DNA from: Lineus longissimus
Taxonomy: Eukaryota; Nemertea; Pilidiophora; Heteronemertea; Lineidae
Length of the DNA: 64,000 nt
Reading direction: 5' to 3'
Assembly (NCBI RefSeq): GCF_910592395.1
Contig: NC_088308.1
Coordinates: forward strand, 4,464,001-4,528,000
Below are positions 10,116-25,100 of the stretch, one piece after another. The notes beneath the pieces are model-generated. The model was not told the origin of the DNA. It worked only from the letters and a program-made list of their open reading frames with translations, and did not search any database. The position numbers and the translations under genes were made by a program. The number at the start of each line of letters is the position of its first letter. The first letter of the stretch is position 1.

Positions 10116-13100
10116 ATGGAAAATAGTCACGAACAACCAAAAATATTAGATTTCACGCCAGTACTTCAGGTCGCTCCTAAACCTCCAGCTTCACCAATTG
10201 AGCAAGAGGTGCTAGGCTACGCTCCCAAATTTTCAGCTGCGTCATTTGAGCCAGAGGCGCTAGGCTGTGCTTCTAAACTTCCCACCCTGTCAGTTGAGCA
10301 AGAGGTCTTTACAAAACTTCAGGTTGACGGCCCGGTATTAGAACAATCTCCAGATGCAGTCACAATGTCTGGAAATTTCGAATTTACGCTTACCGGTCTC
10401 GAAAAACTAACCATTGAACAGGGTCAGCGAATAGTTATCAAAGGAAAAATACAAAACTACCAGCTAATTGATGACGATGGAAATAGAATATCCAACGAGG
10501 CAGAAAGAGGGGAGGATCTTCAGGTCATGAGTCCAAGGGTAACTTACCAAGTGGCTTTCGGCCCACAGACTCCAGCGAGTTCACCGGTGGACGACCAGAC
10601 CGTGGATGGCAAGGGCCCTGAGACCGCTGAGAGAATCTGCCAAGTTTCACAAATCATTCGGCAATTTTCACTTTCTAACCTGCCCCGAGAGAGTGACCTG
10701 CGCGACCAGACGATTCGTCAAGGTCAAAGGGTGATTTTTGTACGTACTTGCTTAGATGCTGATGCTGGGAATTCAAATGAGATGCAAGTACGATTCCTGG
10801 AGACGGAAAGAGATGAGCATTTCATGTCATTTCAACCGCGTCCCACCATCTCTGTTCATTCGGTAGTAGGGACAACTAAGGAGAATACTTCTGAGGGTTC
10901 TGAAATCAGCAGAGGCTTTTCGTTAACCGATCTGGCCCGAGCTCGTGACCTTGAATTAATCATCTGTCAAGGTCAAAAGGTCATTTGGGATCAAGGTCGA
11001 ATCGATGCTGAAAAGGAGGATAGAACGGGTGAAGGACCTCTGGAGACTGAGAGGGACGAATACTACCTAGCATTTAGACCACGGCGAAGGGTGAAGATAC
11101 ATCAAACTGTCCTGACAGAAGACATCAGTACTATTGACGTTCAGCAACACCATTGTGGAGAAGGAACAACTGGGGCCAATGTCGTAGAAGAGACAATGAT
11201 CGAGGAAACCACCACCTCCGACAGCTTTTCGAAATTAATTGACCTTGGAATTTTAGGGTCATCCAAGGAAGCAATCAGAAAGTTTATTGAGACCGAGCGA
11301 GAAGAAAGAAACCTCGTCCAGGGTAGGAGACCATTGCTAGAATCCCAAGGTGCGATAGATGAGTCTGATGAACTCGATGTCTCTGAGGAGGAACTGACCG
11401 AAACTGTACACGATCGTGACGAGCACAAACCTGTTCATCCCCTTATGGACACGCCAATCGGCAAATCAGAAGATGAAAAACTCTATGGAAAAAATGAAAT
11501 TGGAGAAATCATAATTGAGGTTCCGTATGCTGAAGACTTTCATTCTGAAGCGAAATTTGAAGTTGGCCCTCGAGGTATTGAAACTGAGCAGCAGGTGGAA
11601 ATTGAAAGGAGTGAGAACGATATACACGTAGTTCAAGGAGAGAGACCTCTCCTTGGCCAGGGAGAGGAACCAAGTCAGAAGTCTCCTGATGGTGCTCAGA
11701 CGTATAATTCGGAGAAAGGGGGCGATTCTGAAGAGCACATTGATCAGGTTAACGTGTGTGAAGAAGAATGCGCCCCTGAGAGTGATTTCGAAGCAGCACT
11801 GAGTGAAACACGAACTAAGGAGATATCTGACACGAGTTCAGGGGACTTCTTCAACCGACTGTCTTATCTGATTGAAAATGAGAAGTCAAAATGGATGTCG
11901 ATGGAAAGAGGAGACACAGAAACCGCCAGATCTGAAACGTCTCTGGCCGATTCCTTCCTAGATGTGATCAGTCAGGCTATACCCGAAATGGGTGTCAGAA
12001 TAAAAAGAAGTGGAACTGTGATATCTTACAAAGAAGTCAAAAGATGCCAGTTATGTAGGGAATTGACCTCACCCGATTTGAGCGAAAAGGACGATGGAGA
12101 AACAAGATTAACTGATGACTCACAAGATCAGAAGTTTGTAAATACTTTAAGGTTTGATTTGGGAACAGGAAAGAATGCAAAAGTATATAGTACAAGTGAC
12201 ACTTCTTCACACGACATTGAGGAAATCGGAGCTCTTATTGAATCAAACAATAAAAATGATACAGCAATAGAAGCAGGTCATGATTCTGAACAAGGGACGA
12301 CTTATAAAGAGATCATACATAAAGATATTTATCTTTTACCACATCATAGCAACTGCAGCGATTTGAACTTGCCCACAACCGAAATACTTCCAGGTTGCCA
12401 ACCAACTGTAAGTGCATTTATTCACTACGAGAACATGCATGCAGAACTTCCACGCGGTACCAAACACCCGGGTGTCGGACATTCAGATGCAACCACAGAT
12501 GTTGAGAATGACAATCTGACATCGGAAGAGTCTGTGACTGAAAATAGAGCTAGTCGAACAGTCACGAGTCAGATGACCGAAACGAATACAGAATCTACTG
12601 GGGGAGATTCAAAGATGGGACAAAACAATAGCGAAGACGTTTGCCTGAATTTTCAAAGTGGGGTAGTGAGCCCCATTAAGGCATTTTCAATACATTTGGC
12701 AGAAAAGGGCAAGGGTGATGGCCGGCTAGGAGACAACAGTCGAGAGCAAGATGATTTCATTGGAACTGTCACAGCGAGGACAAATGAAACAGAAACGGTG
12801 TGGACTTCGAATCTTCTTCAAACTGCCTTGTCGGGCGAGATTGTCAACTTCCAGCACAAACTTTCATCAGAGAACACATCACATAGAGAAGACCCGACTG
12901 CACAAACAAATACTGGAAGTGAAACTGGCCTGGACGTGATAGATACTAGAGTCGGCAAGACCAGACTTTCAATCCATATAGCAGGTGTAACAGAAACCAT
13001 ATCCACAACAGACAACCAGACAAAGACCAAGGATGATATTGAAACAACTGTAGAAGTAGATGTCCCTGTGTCGGACCTCGAACTCACTCCATCTGAAGTG

Positions 13101-16100
13101 CTGACAATCAGAACTCAAACCGCCACCAACAATGATATCGAAACAACTGCAGGAGAAGATGTCCCAGCGTTAGACCTCGAACTCACTCCATCGGAGGGGC
13201 TGACAATTAGTAACACATCAGTAGAAATCTCTGTTGAGGAGATAATACCTAGACCAGTTGATGAAATACAACCAACAACGGATGATGGAAGGGACACTCG
13301 CCTGACTTTCATTAGCGGTATTGTTGATAAGGTCAGTTCTTTTGGTATTCAACTGACAGGTGATGGCAGAAATGTTCAAGTTACAAGGACCAAACGCAGC
13401 CAAGATGATATTGGAGGTTCTGCTACTGAAGACCGTACGCACTCACATGGTACATCCATTAGTTCAACAACAGCACCGAATGTCGATGCAACACTAACCA
13501 TGTCTACAAGAGAGGGGCTGACAATCACCACTCCAACTGTGGGGAAGGATGATAACCAAACACCTGAAGAAGAATATGTCCTTGTGCCCGACCTCAAACT
13601 CACTCCACCTGAGGGGCTCACAATCGCCACTCCAACTGTGGCCGAGGATGATATTGAGGCATCTGTAGAAGGAGATGTCCCTGTGCCCGACCTTGAACTC
13701 GCTCCACGTGAGGGGCTGACAATTAGTACCCCATCAGTGACGACCTCTGTCGAGGAGTCCATATCAAAACCAGATGATGTGATACAACCAACAACTGATG
13801 ATGGAAAGGATACTGACCTGAATTTCATTAGCGGTGTTGTTGATCCGGTCAGTTCCTTTGGTATTCACCTGACAGATGATGACAAGAATGTTGAAGTCAA
13901 AAGAACCGAACCAAGCCAAAATGATAATTTAGGTTCTACTACTGAAGATCGAACCCACCCTCAGAAAACACCCATCAGTACCATGACAATACTGAATGCC
14001 GATGCAACACTAGCCATATCTACAAGAGAGGGTCTGACAATCACCACTCACACCGTGACCAAGGATGATATCGAAACAGCTGTAAAAGAAGATGCTCCTG
14101 TGCCCGACCTTGAACTCGCTCCATCTGAGGGGCTGACAATCATTACCCCATCAGTGACGACCTCTGTCAAGGAGACCATATCAAGACCAGATGATGCGAT
14201 ACAACCAACAACTGAGGATGGAAAGGATACTGGCCTGAGTTTCATTAGCGGTAATGTTGATACGGTCAGTTCTTTTGACATTCACCTGACAGACGATGAC
14301 AAAAATGTTGAAGTCACAAGAACCAAACCAAGCCAAGATGATATTAGAGGTTCTGCTACTGAAGATCGTACGCACTCAGAGAAAACATCCATCAGTACTA
14401 TGACAGTACCGAATGCCGATGCAACACTAGCCATATCTACAAGAGAGGATAAGACACTACCAGGATCTGAAAAAGGTGGAATTATTGGCCCAAATGAACC
14501 GAATGCCGATGCAACCATATCTACAGGGGAGGGACTGACAATCACCACTTCAACCAGGGGCACCAATGATATCGAAACACCTCTAGAAGGAGATATCCCA
14601 GCCCCCGACCTGGAGATCCCTCCACCTGAGGGGCTCACAATCACCACTCCAACCGTGGCCACGGATGATATCGAAACATCTACGGAAGAAGATGTCCCTG
14701 AGCCCGACCTTGAACTCACGCTATCTGAGGGGCTGACAATCACCATTCCAGCCATTGGGAAGGATGATAACCAAACCGCTGTAGAAGAAGATGTCCCTGT
14801 GCTTGACCTTGAACTCATTCCATCTGAGGGGTTCACAATCACCACCACATCAGTGGCAAAGGATAACGAAACACCTGAAGAAGATGAAGATGTAATACGG
14901 AATAACGATGCAACACTAACCATATCTGCAAGAGAGGAGCTGACAATAACCACTCCAACCGTGACCATATATGATATCGAAAAAGCTGTAGAAGAAGATA
15001 CCCCTGTGCCCCACCTCGAACTCACTCCATCTGAGGGGCTGGCAATCACCACTCCAACCGTGACCAAGGATGAATTCGGAATAGCTATAGAAGGAGATGT
15101 CCATGTGCCCGACCATGAACTCACTCCATCAGAGGGGCTGACAATCACCACTCCAACCGTGACCAAGGATGATATCGAAACAGCTGTAGGAGAACATGTC
15201 CCTGTACCCGACCATGAACTCACTCCATCTGAGGGGCTGACAATCACCACTCCAACCGTGACCAAGGATGATATCGAAACAGCTGTAGGAGAACATGTCC
15301 CTGTACCCGACCATGAACTCACTCCATCTGAGGGGCTGACAATCACAACTCCAACCGTGGCCAAGGATGAATTCGGAACAGCTATAGAAGGAGATGTCCC
15401 TGTGCCCGACCATGAACTCACTCCATCAGAGGGGCTGACAATCACCACTCCAACCGTGACCAAGGATGATATCGAAACAGGTGTAGGAGAACATGTCCCT
15501 GTACCCGACCTAGAACTCACTCCATCTGAGGGGCTGACAATCACCACTCCAACCGTGACCAAGGATGATATCGAAACAGCTGTAGGAGAACATGTCCCTG
15601 TACCCGACCATGAACTCACTCCATCAGAGGGGCTGACAATCACCACTCCAACCGTGACCAAGGATGATATCGAAACAGCTGTAGGAGAACATGTCCCTGT
15701 ACCCGACCATGAACTCACTCCATCTGAGGGGCTGACAATCACCACTCCAACCGTGACCAAGGATGATATCGAAACAGCTGTAGGAGAACATGTCCCTGTA
15801 CCCGACCATGAACTCACTCCATCTGAGGGGCTGACAATCACCACTCCAACCGTGACCAAGGATGATATCGAAACAGGTGTAGGAGAACATGTCCCTGTAC
15901 CCGACCTAGAACTCACTCCATCTGAGGGGCTGACAATCACCACTCCAACCGTGACCAAGGATGATATCGAAACAGCTGTAGGAGAACATGGCCCTGTAAC
16001 CGACCATGAACTCACTCCATTTGAGGGGCTGACAATCACCACTCCGACCGTGGCCAAGTATGATATCGAAGCAGCTGTAGAAGAAGATGTACCTGTGCCC

Positions 16101-19100
16101 GACCTCGAACTCATTCCATCTGAGGGGCTGACAATCACCACTCCAACCGTGACCAAGGATGATATGGAATCAGGTGTAGACGAAGATGTCCCTGTGCCCG
16201 ACCTCGAACTCATTCCATCTGAGGGGCTCACAATCACCACTCCAACCGCAACCAAGAATGATATCGGAATAGCTGTAGAAGAAGATGTCCCTGTGCCCGA
16301 GCTTGATCTCACTCAATCTGAGGGGCTAACAATCACCAATCCTATCGTGACCAAGGATGATATTGAAGCAGCTGTAGAAGAAGATGTCCCTGTGCCCGAC
16401 CTAGAACTCACTCCATCTGAGGGGCTGGCAATCACCACTCCAACCGTGACCAAGGATGAATTCGGAATAGCTATAGAAGGAGATGTCCCTGTGCCCGACC
16501 ATGAACCCACTCAATCTGAGGGGCTGACAATCACAACCCCAACCGTGGCCAAGGATGAATTCGGAACAGCTATAGAAGGAGATGTCCCTGTGCCCGACCA
16601 TGAACTCACTCCATCAGAGGGGCTGACAATCACCACTCCAACCGTGACCAAGGATGATATCGAAACAGCTGTAGAAGAACATGTCCCTGTACCCGACCAT
16701 GAAATCACTCCATCAGACGGGCTGACAATCACCACTCCAACCGTGACCAAGGATGATATCGAAACAGCTGTAGGAGAACATGTCCCTGTACCCGACCATG
16801 AACTCACTCCATCTGAGGGGCTGACAATCACAACTCCAACCGTGGCCAAGGATGAATTCGGAACAGCTATAGAAGGAGATGTCCCTGTGCCCGACCATGA
16901 ACTCACTCCATCAGAGGGGCTGACAATCACCACTCCGACCGTGGCCAAGTATGATATCGAAGCAGCTGTAGAAGAAGATGTACCTGTGCCCGACCTCGAA
17001 CTCATTCCATCTGAGGGGCTGACAATCACCACTCCAACCGTGACCAAGGATGATATGGAATCAGGTGTAGACGAAGATGTCCCTGTGCCCGACCTCGAAC
17101 TCATTCCATCTGAGGGGCTCACAATCACCACTCCAACCGCAACCAAGAATGATATCGGAATAGCTGTAGAAGAAGATGTCCCTGTGCCCGAGCTTGATCT
17201 CACTCAATCTGAGGGGCTAACAATCACCAATCCTATCGTGACCAAGGATGATATTGAAGCAGCTGTAGAAGAAGATGTCCCTGTGCCCGACCTAGAACTC
17301 ACTCCATCTGAGGGGCTGGCAATCACCACTCCAACCGTGACCAAGGATGAATTCGGAATAGCTATAGAAGGAGATGTCCCTGTGCCCGACCATGAACCCA
17401 CTCAATCTGAGGGGCTGACAATCACAACTCCAACCGTGGCCAAGGATGAATTCGGAACAGCTATAGAAGGAGATGTCCCTGTGCCCGACCATGAACTCAC
17501 TCCATCAGAGGGGCTGACAATCACCACTCCAACCGTGACCAAGGATGATATCGAAACAGCTGTAGAAGAACATGTCCCTGTACCCGACCATGAAATCACT
17601 CCATCAGACGGGCTGACAATCACCACTCCAACCGTGACCAAGGATGATATCGAAACAGCTGTAGGAGAACATGTCCCTGTACCCGACCATGAACTCACTC
17701 CATCTGAGGGGCTGACAATCACAACTCCAACCGTGGCCAAGGATGAATTCGGAACAGCTATAGAAGGAGATGTCCCTGTGCCCGACCATGAACTCACTCC
17801 ATCAGAGGGGCTGACAATCACCACTCCAACCGTGACCAAGGATGATATCGAAACAGCTGTAGGAGAACATGTCCCTGTACCCGACCATGAACTCACTCTA
17901 TCAGAGGGGCTGACAATCACCACTCCAACCGTGACCAAGGATGATATCGAAGCAGCTGTAGAAGAAGATGTACCTGTGCCCGACCTCGAACTCATTCCAT
18001 CAGAGGGGCTGACAATCACCACTCCAACCGTGACCAAGGATGATATGGAATCAGGTGTAGACGAAGATGTCCCTGTGCCCGACCTCGAACTCATTCCATC
18101 TGAGGGGCTCATAATCACCACTCCAACCGCAACCAAGAATGATATCGGAATAGCTGTAGAAGAAGATGTCCCTGTGCCCGAGCTTGAACTCACTCCATCT
18201 GAGGGGCTGGCAATCACCCCTCCAACCGTGACCAAGGATGAATTCGGAATAGCTATAGAAGGAGATGTCCCTGTGCCCGACCATGAACTCACTCCATCAG
18301 AGGGGCTGACAATCACCACTCCAACCGTGACCAAGGATGATATCGAAACAGCTGTAGGAGAACATGTCCCTGTACCCGACCATGAACTCACTCCATCAGA
18401 GGGGCTGACAATCACCACACCAACCGTGACCAAGGATGATATCGAAACAGCTGTAGAAGAACATGTCCCTCTACCCGACCATAAACTCACTCCATCAGAG
18501 GGGCTGACAATCACCACTCCAACCGTGACCAAGGATGATATCGAAACAGCTGTAGGAGAACATGTCCCTGTAACCGACCATGAACTCACTCCATCTGAGG
18601 GGCTGACAATCACCACTCCAACCGTGGCCAAGTATAATATCGAAGCAGCTGTAGAAGAAGATGTACCTGTGCCCAACCTCGAACTCATTCCATCAGAGGG
18701 GCTGGCAATCACCACTCCAACCGTGACCAAGGATGATGTGGAATCAGGTGTAGACGAAGATGTCCCTGTGCCCGACCTCGAACTCATTCCATCTGAGGGG
18801 CTCACAATCACCACTCCAACCGCAACCAAGAATGATATCGGAATAGCTGTAGAAGAAAATGGCCCTGTGCCCGAGCTTGAACTCACTCAATCTGAAGGGC
18901 TAACAATCACCAATCCTATCGTGACCAAGGATGATATCGAAGCAACTGTAGAAGAAGATGTCCCTGTGCCCGACCTAGAACTCACTCCATCAGAGGGGCT
19001 GACAATCACCACTCCAACCGTGACCAAGGATGATATCAAAACAGCTGTGAAAGAAGATGTCCCTGTGCCCGACCTCGAACTCACTCCATCTGAGGGGCTC

Positions 19101-22100
19101 ACAATCACCACTCCAACCGTGACCAAGGATGATGTCGAAACAGCTGTAGAAGAAGATGTCCCTGTGCCCGACCTCGAACTCACTCCATCTGAGGGGCTGA
19201 CAATCACCACTCCAACCGTGACCAAGGATGATATCGAAACAGCTCTAAAAGAAGATGTCCCTGCGCCCGACCTCGAACTCACTCCATCTGAGAGGTTGAC
19301 AATCACCACTCCAACCGTGACCAAGGATGATATCAAAACAGCTGTGAAAGAAGATGTCCCTGTGCCCGACCTCGAACTCACTCCATCTGAGGGGCTCACA
19401 ATCACCACTCCAACCGTGACCAAGGATGATATCGAAACAGCTGTAGAAGAAGATGTCCCTGTGCCCGACCTCAAACTCACTCTATCTGAGAGGTTGACAG
19501 TCACCACTCCAACCGTGACCAAGGATGATATCAAAACAGCTGTGAAAGAAGATGTCCCTGTGCCCGACCTCGAACTCACTCCATCTGCGGAGCTGAAAAT
19601 CGCCACTCCAACCGTGACCAAGGATGATATCGAAAGAGCTGTTAAAGAAGATGTCGCTGTGCCCGACCATGAACTCACTCCATCTGAGGGGCTGACAATC
19701 ACCACTCCAACCGTGACCAAGGATGATATCGAAACAGTTGTAGCAGAAGATGTCACTGTCGCCGTCAATCAACTCACTCCATCTGAGGGGCTGGCAATCA
19801 CCACTCCAACCGTGACCAAGGATGATATCGAAACAGCTCTAGAAGAAGATGTCCCTCTAGCCTTCAATCAACTCACTCCATCTGAGGGGCTGGCAACCAC
19901 CACTCCAACCGTGATCAAGGATGATATCGAAACAGCTGTAGAAGAAGATGTCCCTGTGCCCGACCTCGAACTCATTCCATCTGCGGGGTTGACAATCACC
20001 AATCCTATCGTGACCAAGGATGATATCGAAATAGCTATAGAAAAAGATGTCCCTGAGCCCGACCTTGAACTCATTCCATCAGAGGGGCTGACAATCACCA
20101 CTCCAACAGTGACCAAGGATGATATCGAAAGAGCTGTTAAAGAAGATGTCGCTGTACCCGAGCTTGAACTCACTCCATCTGAGGGGCTGACAATAACCAC
20201 TACAACCGTGACCAAGTATGATATCGAAGGAGCTGTAGAAGAAGATGTCCCTGTGCCCGAGCTTCAACTCATTCCATCTGAGGAGCTTACAATCACCGAT
20301 CCTATCGTGACCAAGGATGATATCCAAGCAACTATAGAAGAAGATGTCAATGTGCCCGGGCTTGAACTTACTCCATCTGAGGGGCTGACAATCACTACTC
20401 CAACCGTGACCAAGTATGATATCGAAGCCTTTGTAGAAAATGATGTGCCTGAGCCCGACCTTGAACTCACTCCATCTGATCCTAGCCAGGATGATATTGG
20501 AGGGTCAGCGCATGTAGATCCTATTCCCACTAAGGACATGTCGTTCAGTACAACTTCAGTACCAATATCCGATGTAGCGTACACCATATCAACAAGAGAG
20601 GAGCAGACACGACAAGAAACTGATGATGACAGAGTTAATGGCCTGAACGTGACTGTGCCGACGGTACATTTCCCTGATACCAACAAGGATGATATTGAAA
20701 CCCCTGTTGAAATAGAAGTTGCTGGGTCCGACCTTCAAACGACTCCATCTGAGGGAATGACAATCGGCACTCCATCTGATACGGACACCGTACCAAGGAC
20801 ACCTGACGAAGCAGCTGTAGAAGAAGATGTCCCTGTGCCCGACCTAGAACTCACTCCATCTGAGGGGCTGGCAATCACCCCTCCAACCGTGACCAAGGAT
20901 GAATTCGGAATAGCTATAGAAGGAGATGTCCCTGTGCCCGACCATGAACTCACTCCATCAGAGGGGCTGACAATCACCACTCCAACCGTGACCAAGGATG
21001 ATATCGAAACAGCTGTAGAAGCACATGTCCCTCTACCCGACCATGAACTCACTCCATCTGAGGGGCTGACAATCACCACTCCAACCGTGACCAAGGATGA
21101 TATCGAAACAGCTGTAGGAGAACATGTCCCTGTAACCGACCATGAACTCACTCCATCTGAGGGGCTGACAATCACCACTCCAACCGTGGCCAAGTATGAT
21201 ATCGAAGCAGCTGTAGAAGAAGATGTACCTGTGCCCAACCTCGAACTCATTCCATCAGAGGGGCTGACAATCACCACTCCAACCGTGACCAAGGATGATG
21301 TGGAATCAGGTGTAGACGAAGATGTCCCTGTGCCCGACCTCGAACTCATTCCATCTGAGGGGCTCACAATCACCACTCCAACCGCAACCAAGAATGATAT
21401 CGGAATAGCTGTAGAAGAAAATGTCCCTGTGCCCGAGCTTGAACTCACTCAATCTGAGGGGCTAACAATCACCAATCCTATCGTGACCAAGGATGATATC
21501 GAAAGAGCTGTTAAAGAAGATGTCGCTGTGCCCGACCATGAACTCACTCCATCTGAGGGGCTGACAATCACCACTCCAACCGTGACCAAGGATGATATCG
21601 AAACAGTTGTAGCAGAGGATGTCACTGTCGCCGTCAATCAACTCACTCCATCTGAGGGGCTGGCAATCACCACTCCAACCGTGACCAAGGATGATATCGA
21701 AACAGCTCTAGAAGAAGATGTCCCTCTAGCCTTCAATCAACTCACTCCATCTGAGGGGCTGGCAACCACCACTCCAACCGTGATCAAGGATGATATCGAA
21801 ACAGCTGTAGAAGAAGATGTCCCTGTGCCCGACCTCGAACTCATTCCATCTGCGGGGTTGACAATCACCAATCCTATCGTGACCAAGGATGATATCGAAA
21901 TAGCTATAGAAAAAGATGTCCCTGAGCCCGACCTTGAACTCATTCCATCAGAGGGGCTGACAATCACCACTCCAACCGTGACCAAGTATGATATCGAAGG
22001 AGCTGTGGAAGAAGATGTCCCTGTGCCCGAGCTTGAACTCACTCCATCTGAGGAGCTTACAATCACCAATCCTATCGTGACCAAGGGTGATATCCAAGCA

Positions 22101-25100
22101 ACTATAGAAGAAGATGTCCCTGTGCCCGGGCTTGAACTTACTCCATCTGAGGGGCTGACAATCACTACTCCAACCGTGACCAAGTATGATATCGAAGCCT
22201 TTGTAGAAAATGATGTGCCTGAGCCCGACCTTGAACTCACTCCATCTGATCCTAGCCAGGATGATATTGGAGGGTCAGCGCATGTAGATCCTATTCCCAC
22301 TAAGGACATGTCGTTCAGTACAACTTCAGTACCAATATCCGATGTAGCGTACACCATATCAACAAGAGAGGAGCAGACACGACAAGAAACTGATGATGAC
22401 AGAGTTATTGGCCTGAACGTGACTGTGCCGACGGTACATTTCCCTGATACCAACCAGGATGATATTGAAACCCCTGTTGAAATAGAAGTTGCTGGGTCCG
22501 ACCTTCAAACGACTCCATCTGAGGGAATGACAATCGGCACTCCATCTGATACGGACACCGTACCAAGGACACCTGACGGAAATGGTATCGGCCTGACCTT
22601 TGTTGGTGGTATTGTCGATAGGGTCAGTTCCTTTGGTATCCGTCTGAAAGATGAAGACAAGAATGTTGAAGTGACAAAGATGGATACTAGCCAGGATGAT
22701 ATTGGAGGGTCAGCGCAAAGAGATCATATTCCCACTGAGGACACGTCCTTCAGTACAACTTCAGTACCAAGATCTGATGTAACGTACACCATATCAACAA
22801 GAGAGGAGCAGACACGACAAGAACATGATGATGGCAAAGTTATTGGCCTAACCGTTAATGTACCGACGGTGCATCTCCCTGATACCAACCATGATGATAT
22901 TGAAACTCCTGTTGAAGAAGAAGTTGCTGGGTCCGACCTTGAAACGACTCCATATGCGGGAATAACAATCGGCACATCATCTGTTACGGACACTCTACCA
23001 AGAAAAGATGATGGAAGGGATATTGGCCTGGCCTTTGTTGGTGGTATTGTCGATAACATCAGTTCCTTTGGTGTCCATCTGAAAGATGATGACAAGAATG
23101 TTGAAGTGACAAAGACAGATCCCAGCCAATATGGTATTGGAGAGTCAGCGCACGTAGATCCTATTCCAACTCAGGACATGTCGTTCAGTACAACTACTGT
23201 ATCAAATACTGACGTAACGTACACCATATCATCAACAGAGAAGCATACACGACAAGAAACTGATGATGGCAGACTTATTGGCCAGAACGTGACTGTTCCA
23301 ACATTGCATTCCCCTGATACCAACCGGGATGACATTAGAGGGTCTTCCCAAGTAGACCCTATTTCGACAGAAGACACGTCCTTCAGTACAACTTCAGTAC
23401 AAAATGTTGACGTTACGTACGCACTATCGTCAAACGAGGAACAGAAACGACCAGAAACTGATGATGGCAGAGTTATTGGCCTGAACGTGACTGTGCCGAC
23501 CGTACATTTCCCTGATACCAACCAGGATGATATTGAAACTTCTGTTGAAGAAGAAGTTCCTGGGTCCGACCTTCAAACGACTCCATCTGCGAGAATGACA
23601 ATCGGCACTCCAACTGTTACGGACACCGTACCAAGGACACCTGACGGAAATGGTATTGGCCTGACCTTTGTTGGTGGTATTGTCGATAGGGTCAGTACCT
23701 TTGGTATCCATGCAAAAGATGATGACAAGAATGTTGAAGTAACAAAGACATATCCTAGCCAGGATGATACTGGAGGGTCAGCGCAAGTGGATCCTATTCC
23801 CACTCAAGACACGTCCTCCTGTGCAACTTCCGTGCCAAATGCTGATGCAACGTACACTATATCAACAAGAGAGGAGCAGACGCGACAAGAAACTGATGAT
23901 GGCAGAGTTATTGGCATCAACGCGAGTGTTCCAACATTGCATTTCCCTGACACCAACCAAGATGATATTGGTGGGTCTGCTCAAGTAGATCCTGTTCCCA
24001 CTCAGGACACGTCCTTCAGTACAACTACAGTACCAAATGCTGACGTTAGGTACACCACATCAGGAAGAGAAGTGCAAACACGACAAGAAACTGATGATGG
24101 CAGAGTTATTGGCCTGAACGTGACTGTGCCGACGGTACATTTCCCTGATACCAACAACGATGATATTGAAACCCCTGTTGAAGAAGAAGTTGCTGGGTCC
24201 GACCTTCAAACGACTCCATCTGCGGGAATGACAATCGGCACTCCATCTGTTACGGACACCATATCATCAAAAGAGAAGCATACACGACAAGAAACTGATG
24301 ATGGCAGACTTATAGGCCTGAACGTGACTGTTCCAACATTGCATTCCCCTGATACCAACCGGGATGACGTTAGAGGGTCTTCCCAAGTAAACCCTATTCC
24401 GACAGAAGACACGTCCTTCAGTACAACTTCGGTGCCAAATGTTGACGTTACACACGCAATATCGTCAAGCGAGGAACAGAAACGACCAGAAACTTATGAT
24501 GGCAGAGTTATTGGCCTGAACGTGACTGTGCCGACGGTACATTTCCCTGATACCAACCAGGATGATATTGAAACCGATGTTGAAGAAGAAGTTGCTGGGT
24601 CCGACCTTCAAACGACTCCATCTGCGGGAATGACAATCGGCACTCCATCTGTTACGGACACATTACCAAGGACACCTGACGGAAATGGTATCGGCCTGAC
24701 CTTTGTTGGTGGTATTGCCGATAGGGTCAGTTCCTTTGGTATCCATCCAAAAGATGATGACAAGAATGTTGAAGTAACAAAGACATATCCTAGCCAGGAT
24801 GATATTGGAGGGTCAGCGCAAGTGGATCCTATTACCACTCAAGACACGTGCTCCTGTACAACTTCAGTGCCAAATGCTGATGCAACGTACGCTGAATCAG
24901 CAAGAGAGGAGCAGACGCGACAAGAAACTGATGATGGCAGAGTTGTTGGCATCAACGCGAGTGTTCCAACATTGCCTTTCCCTGACACCAACAAAGATGA
25001 TATTGGTGGGTCTGCTCAAGTAGATCCTGTTCCCACTCAGGACACGTCCTTCAGTACAACTACAGTACCAAATGCTGACGTTAGGTACACCACATCAGGA

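Noticed and set aside
14282-22453. Long antisense ORFs (up to 676 codons) opposite the giant exon
   Set aside because: They arise because a repeat whose length is a multiple of three keeps a stop-free antisense frame open. Their translation is a low-complexity echo of the repeat, they break wherever unit phase or composition changes, and no promoter or splice context supports them.
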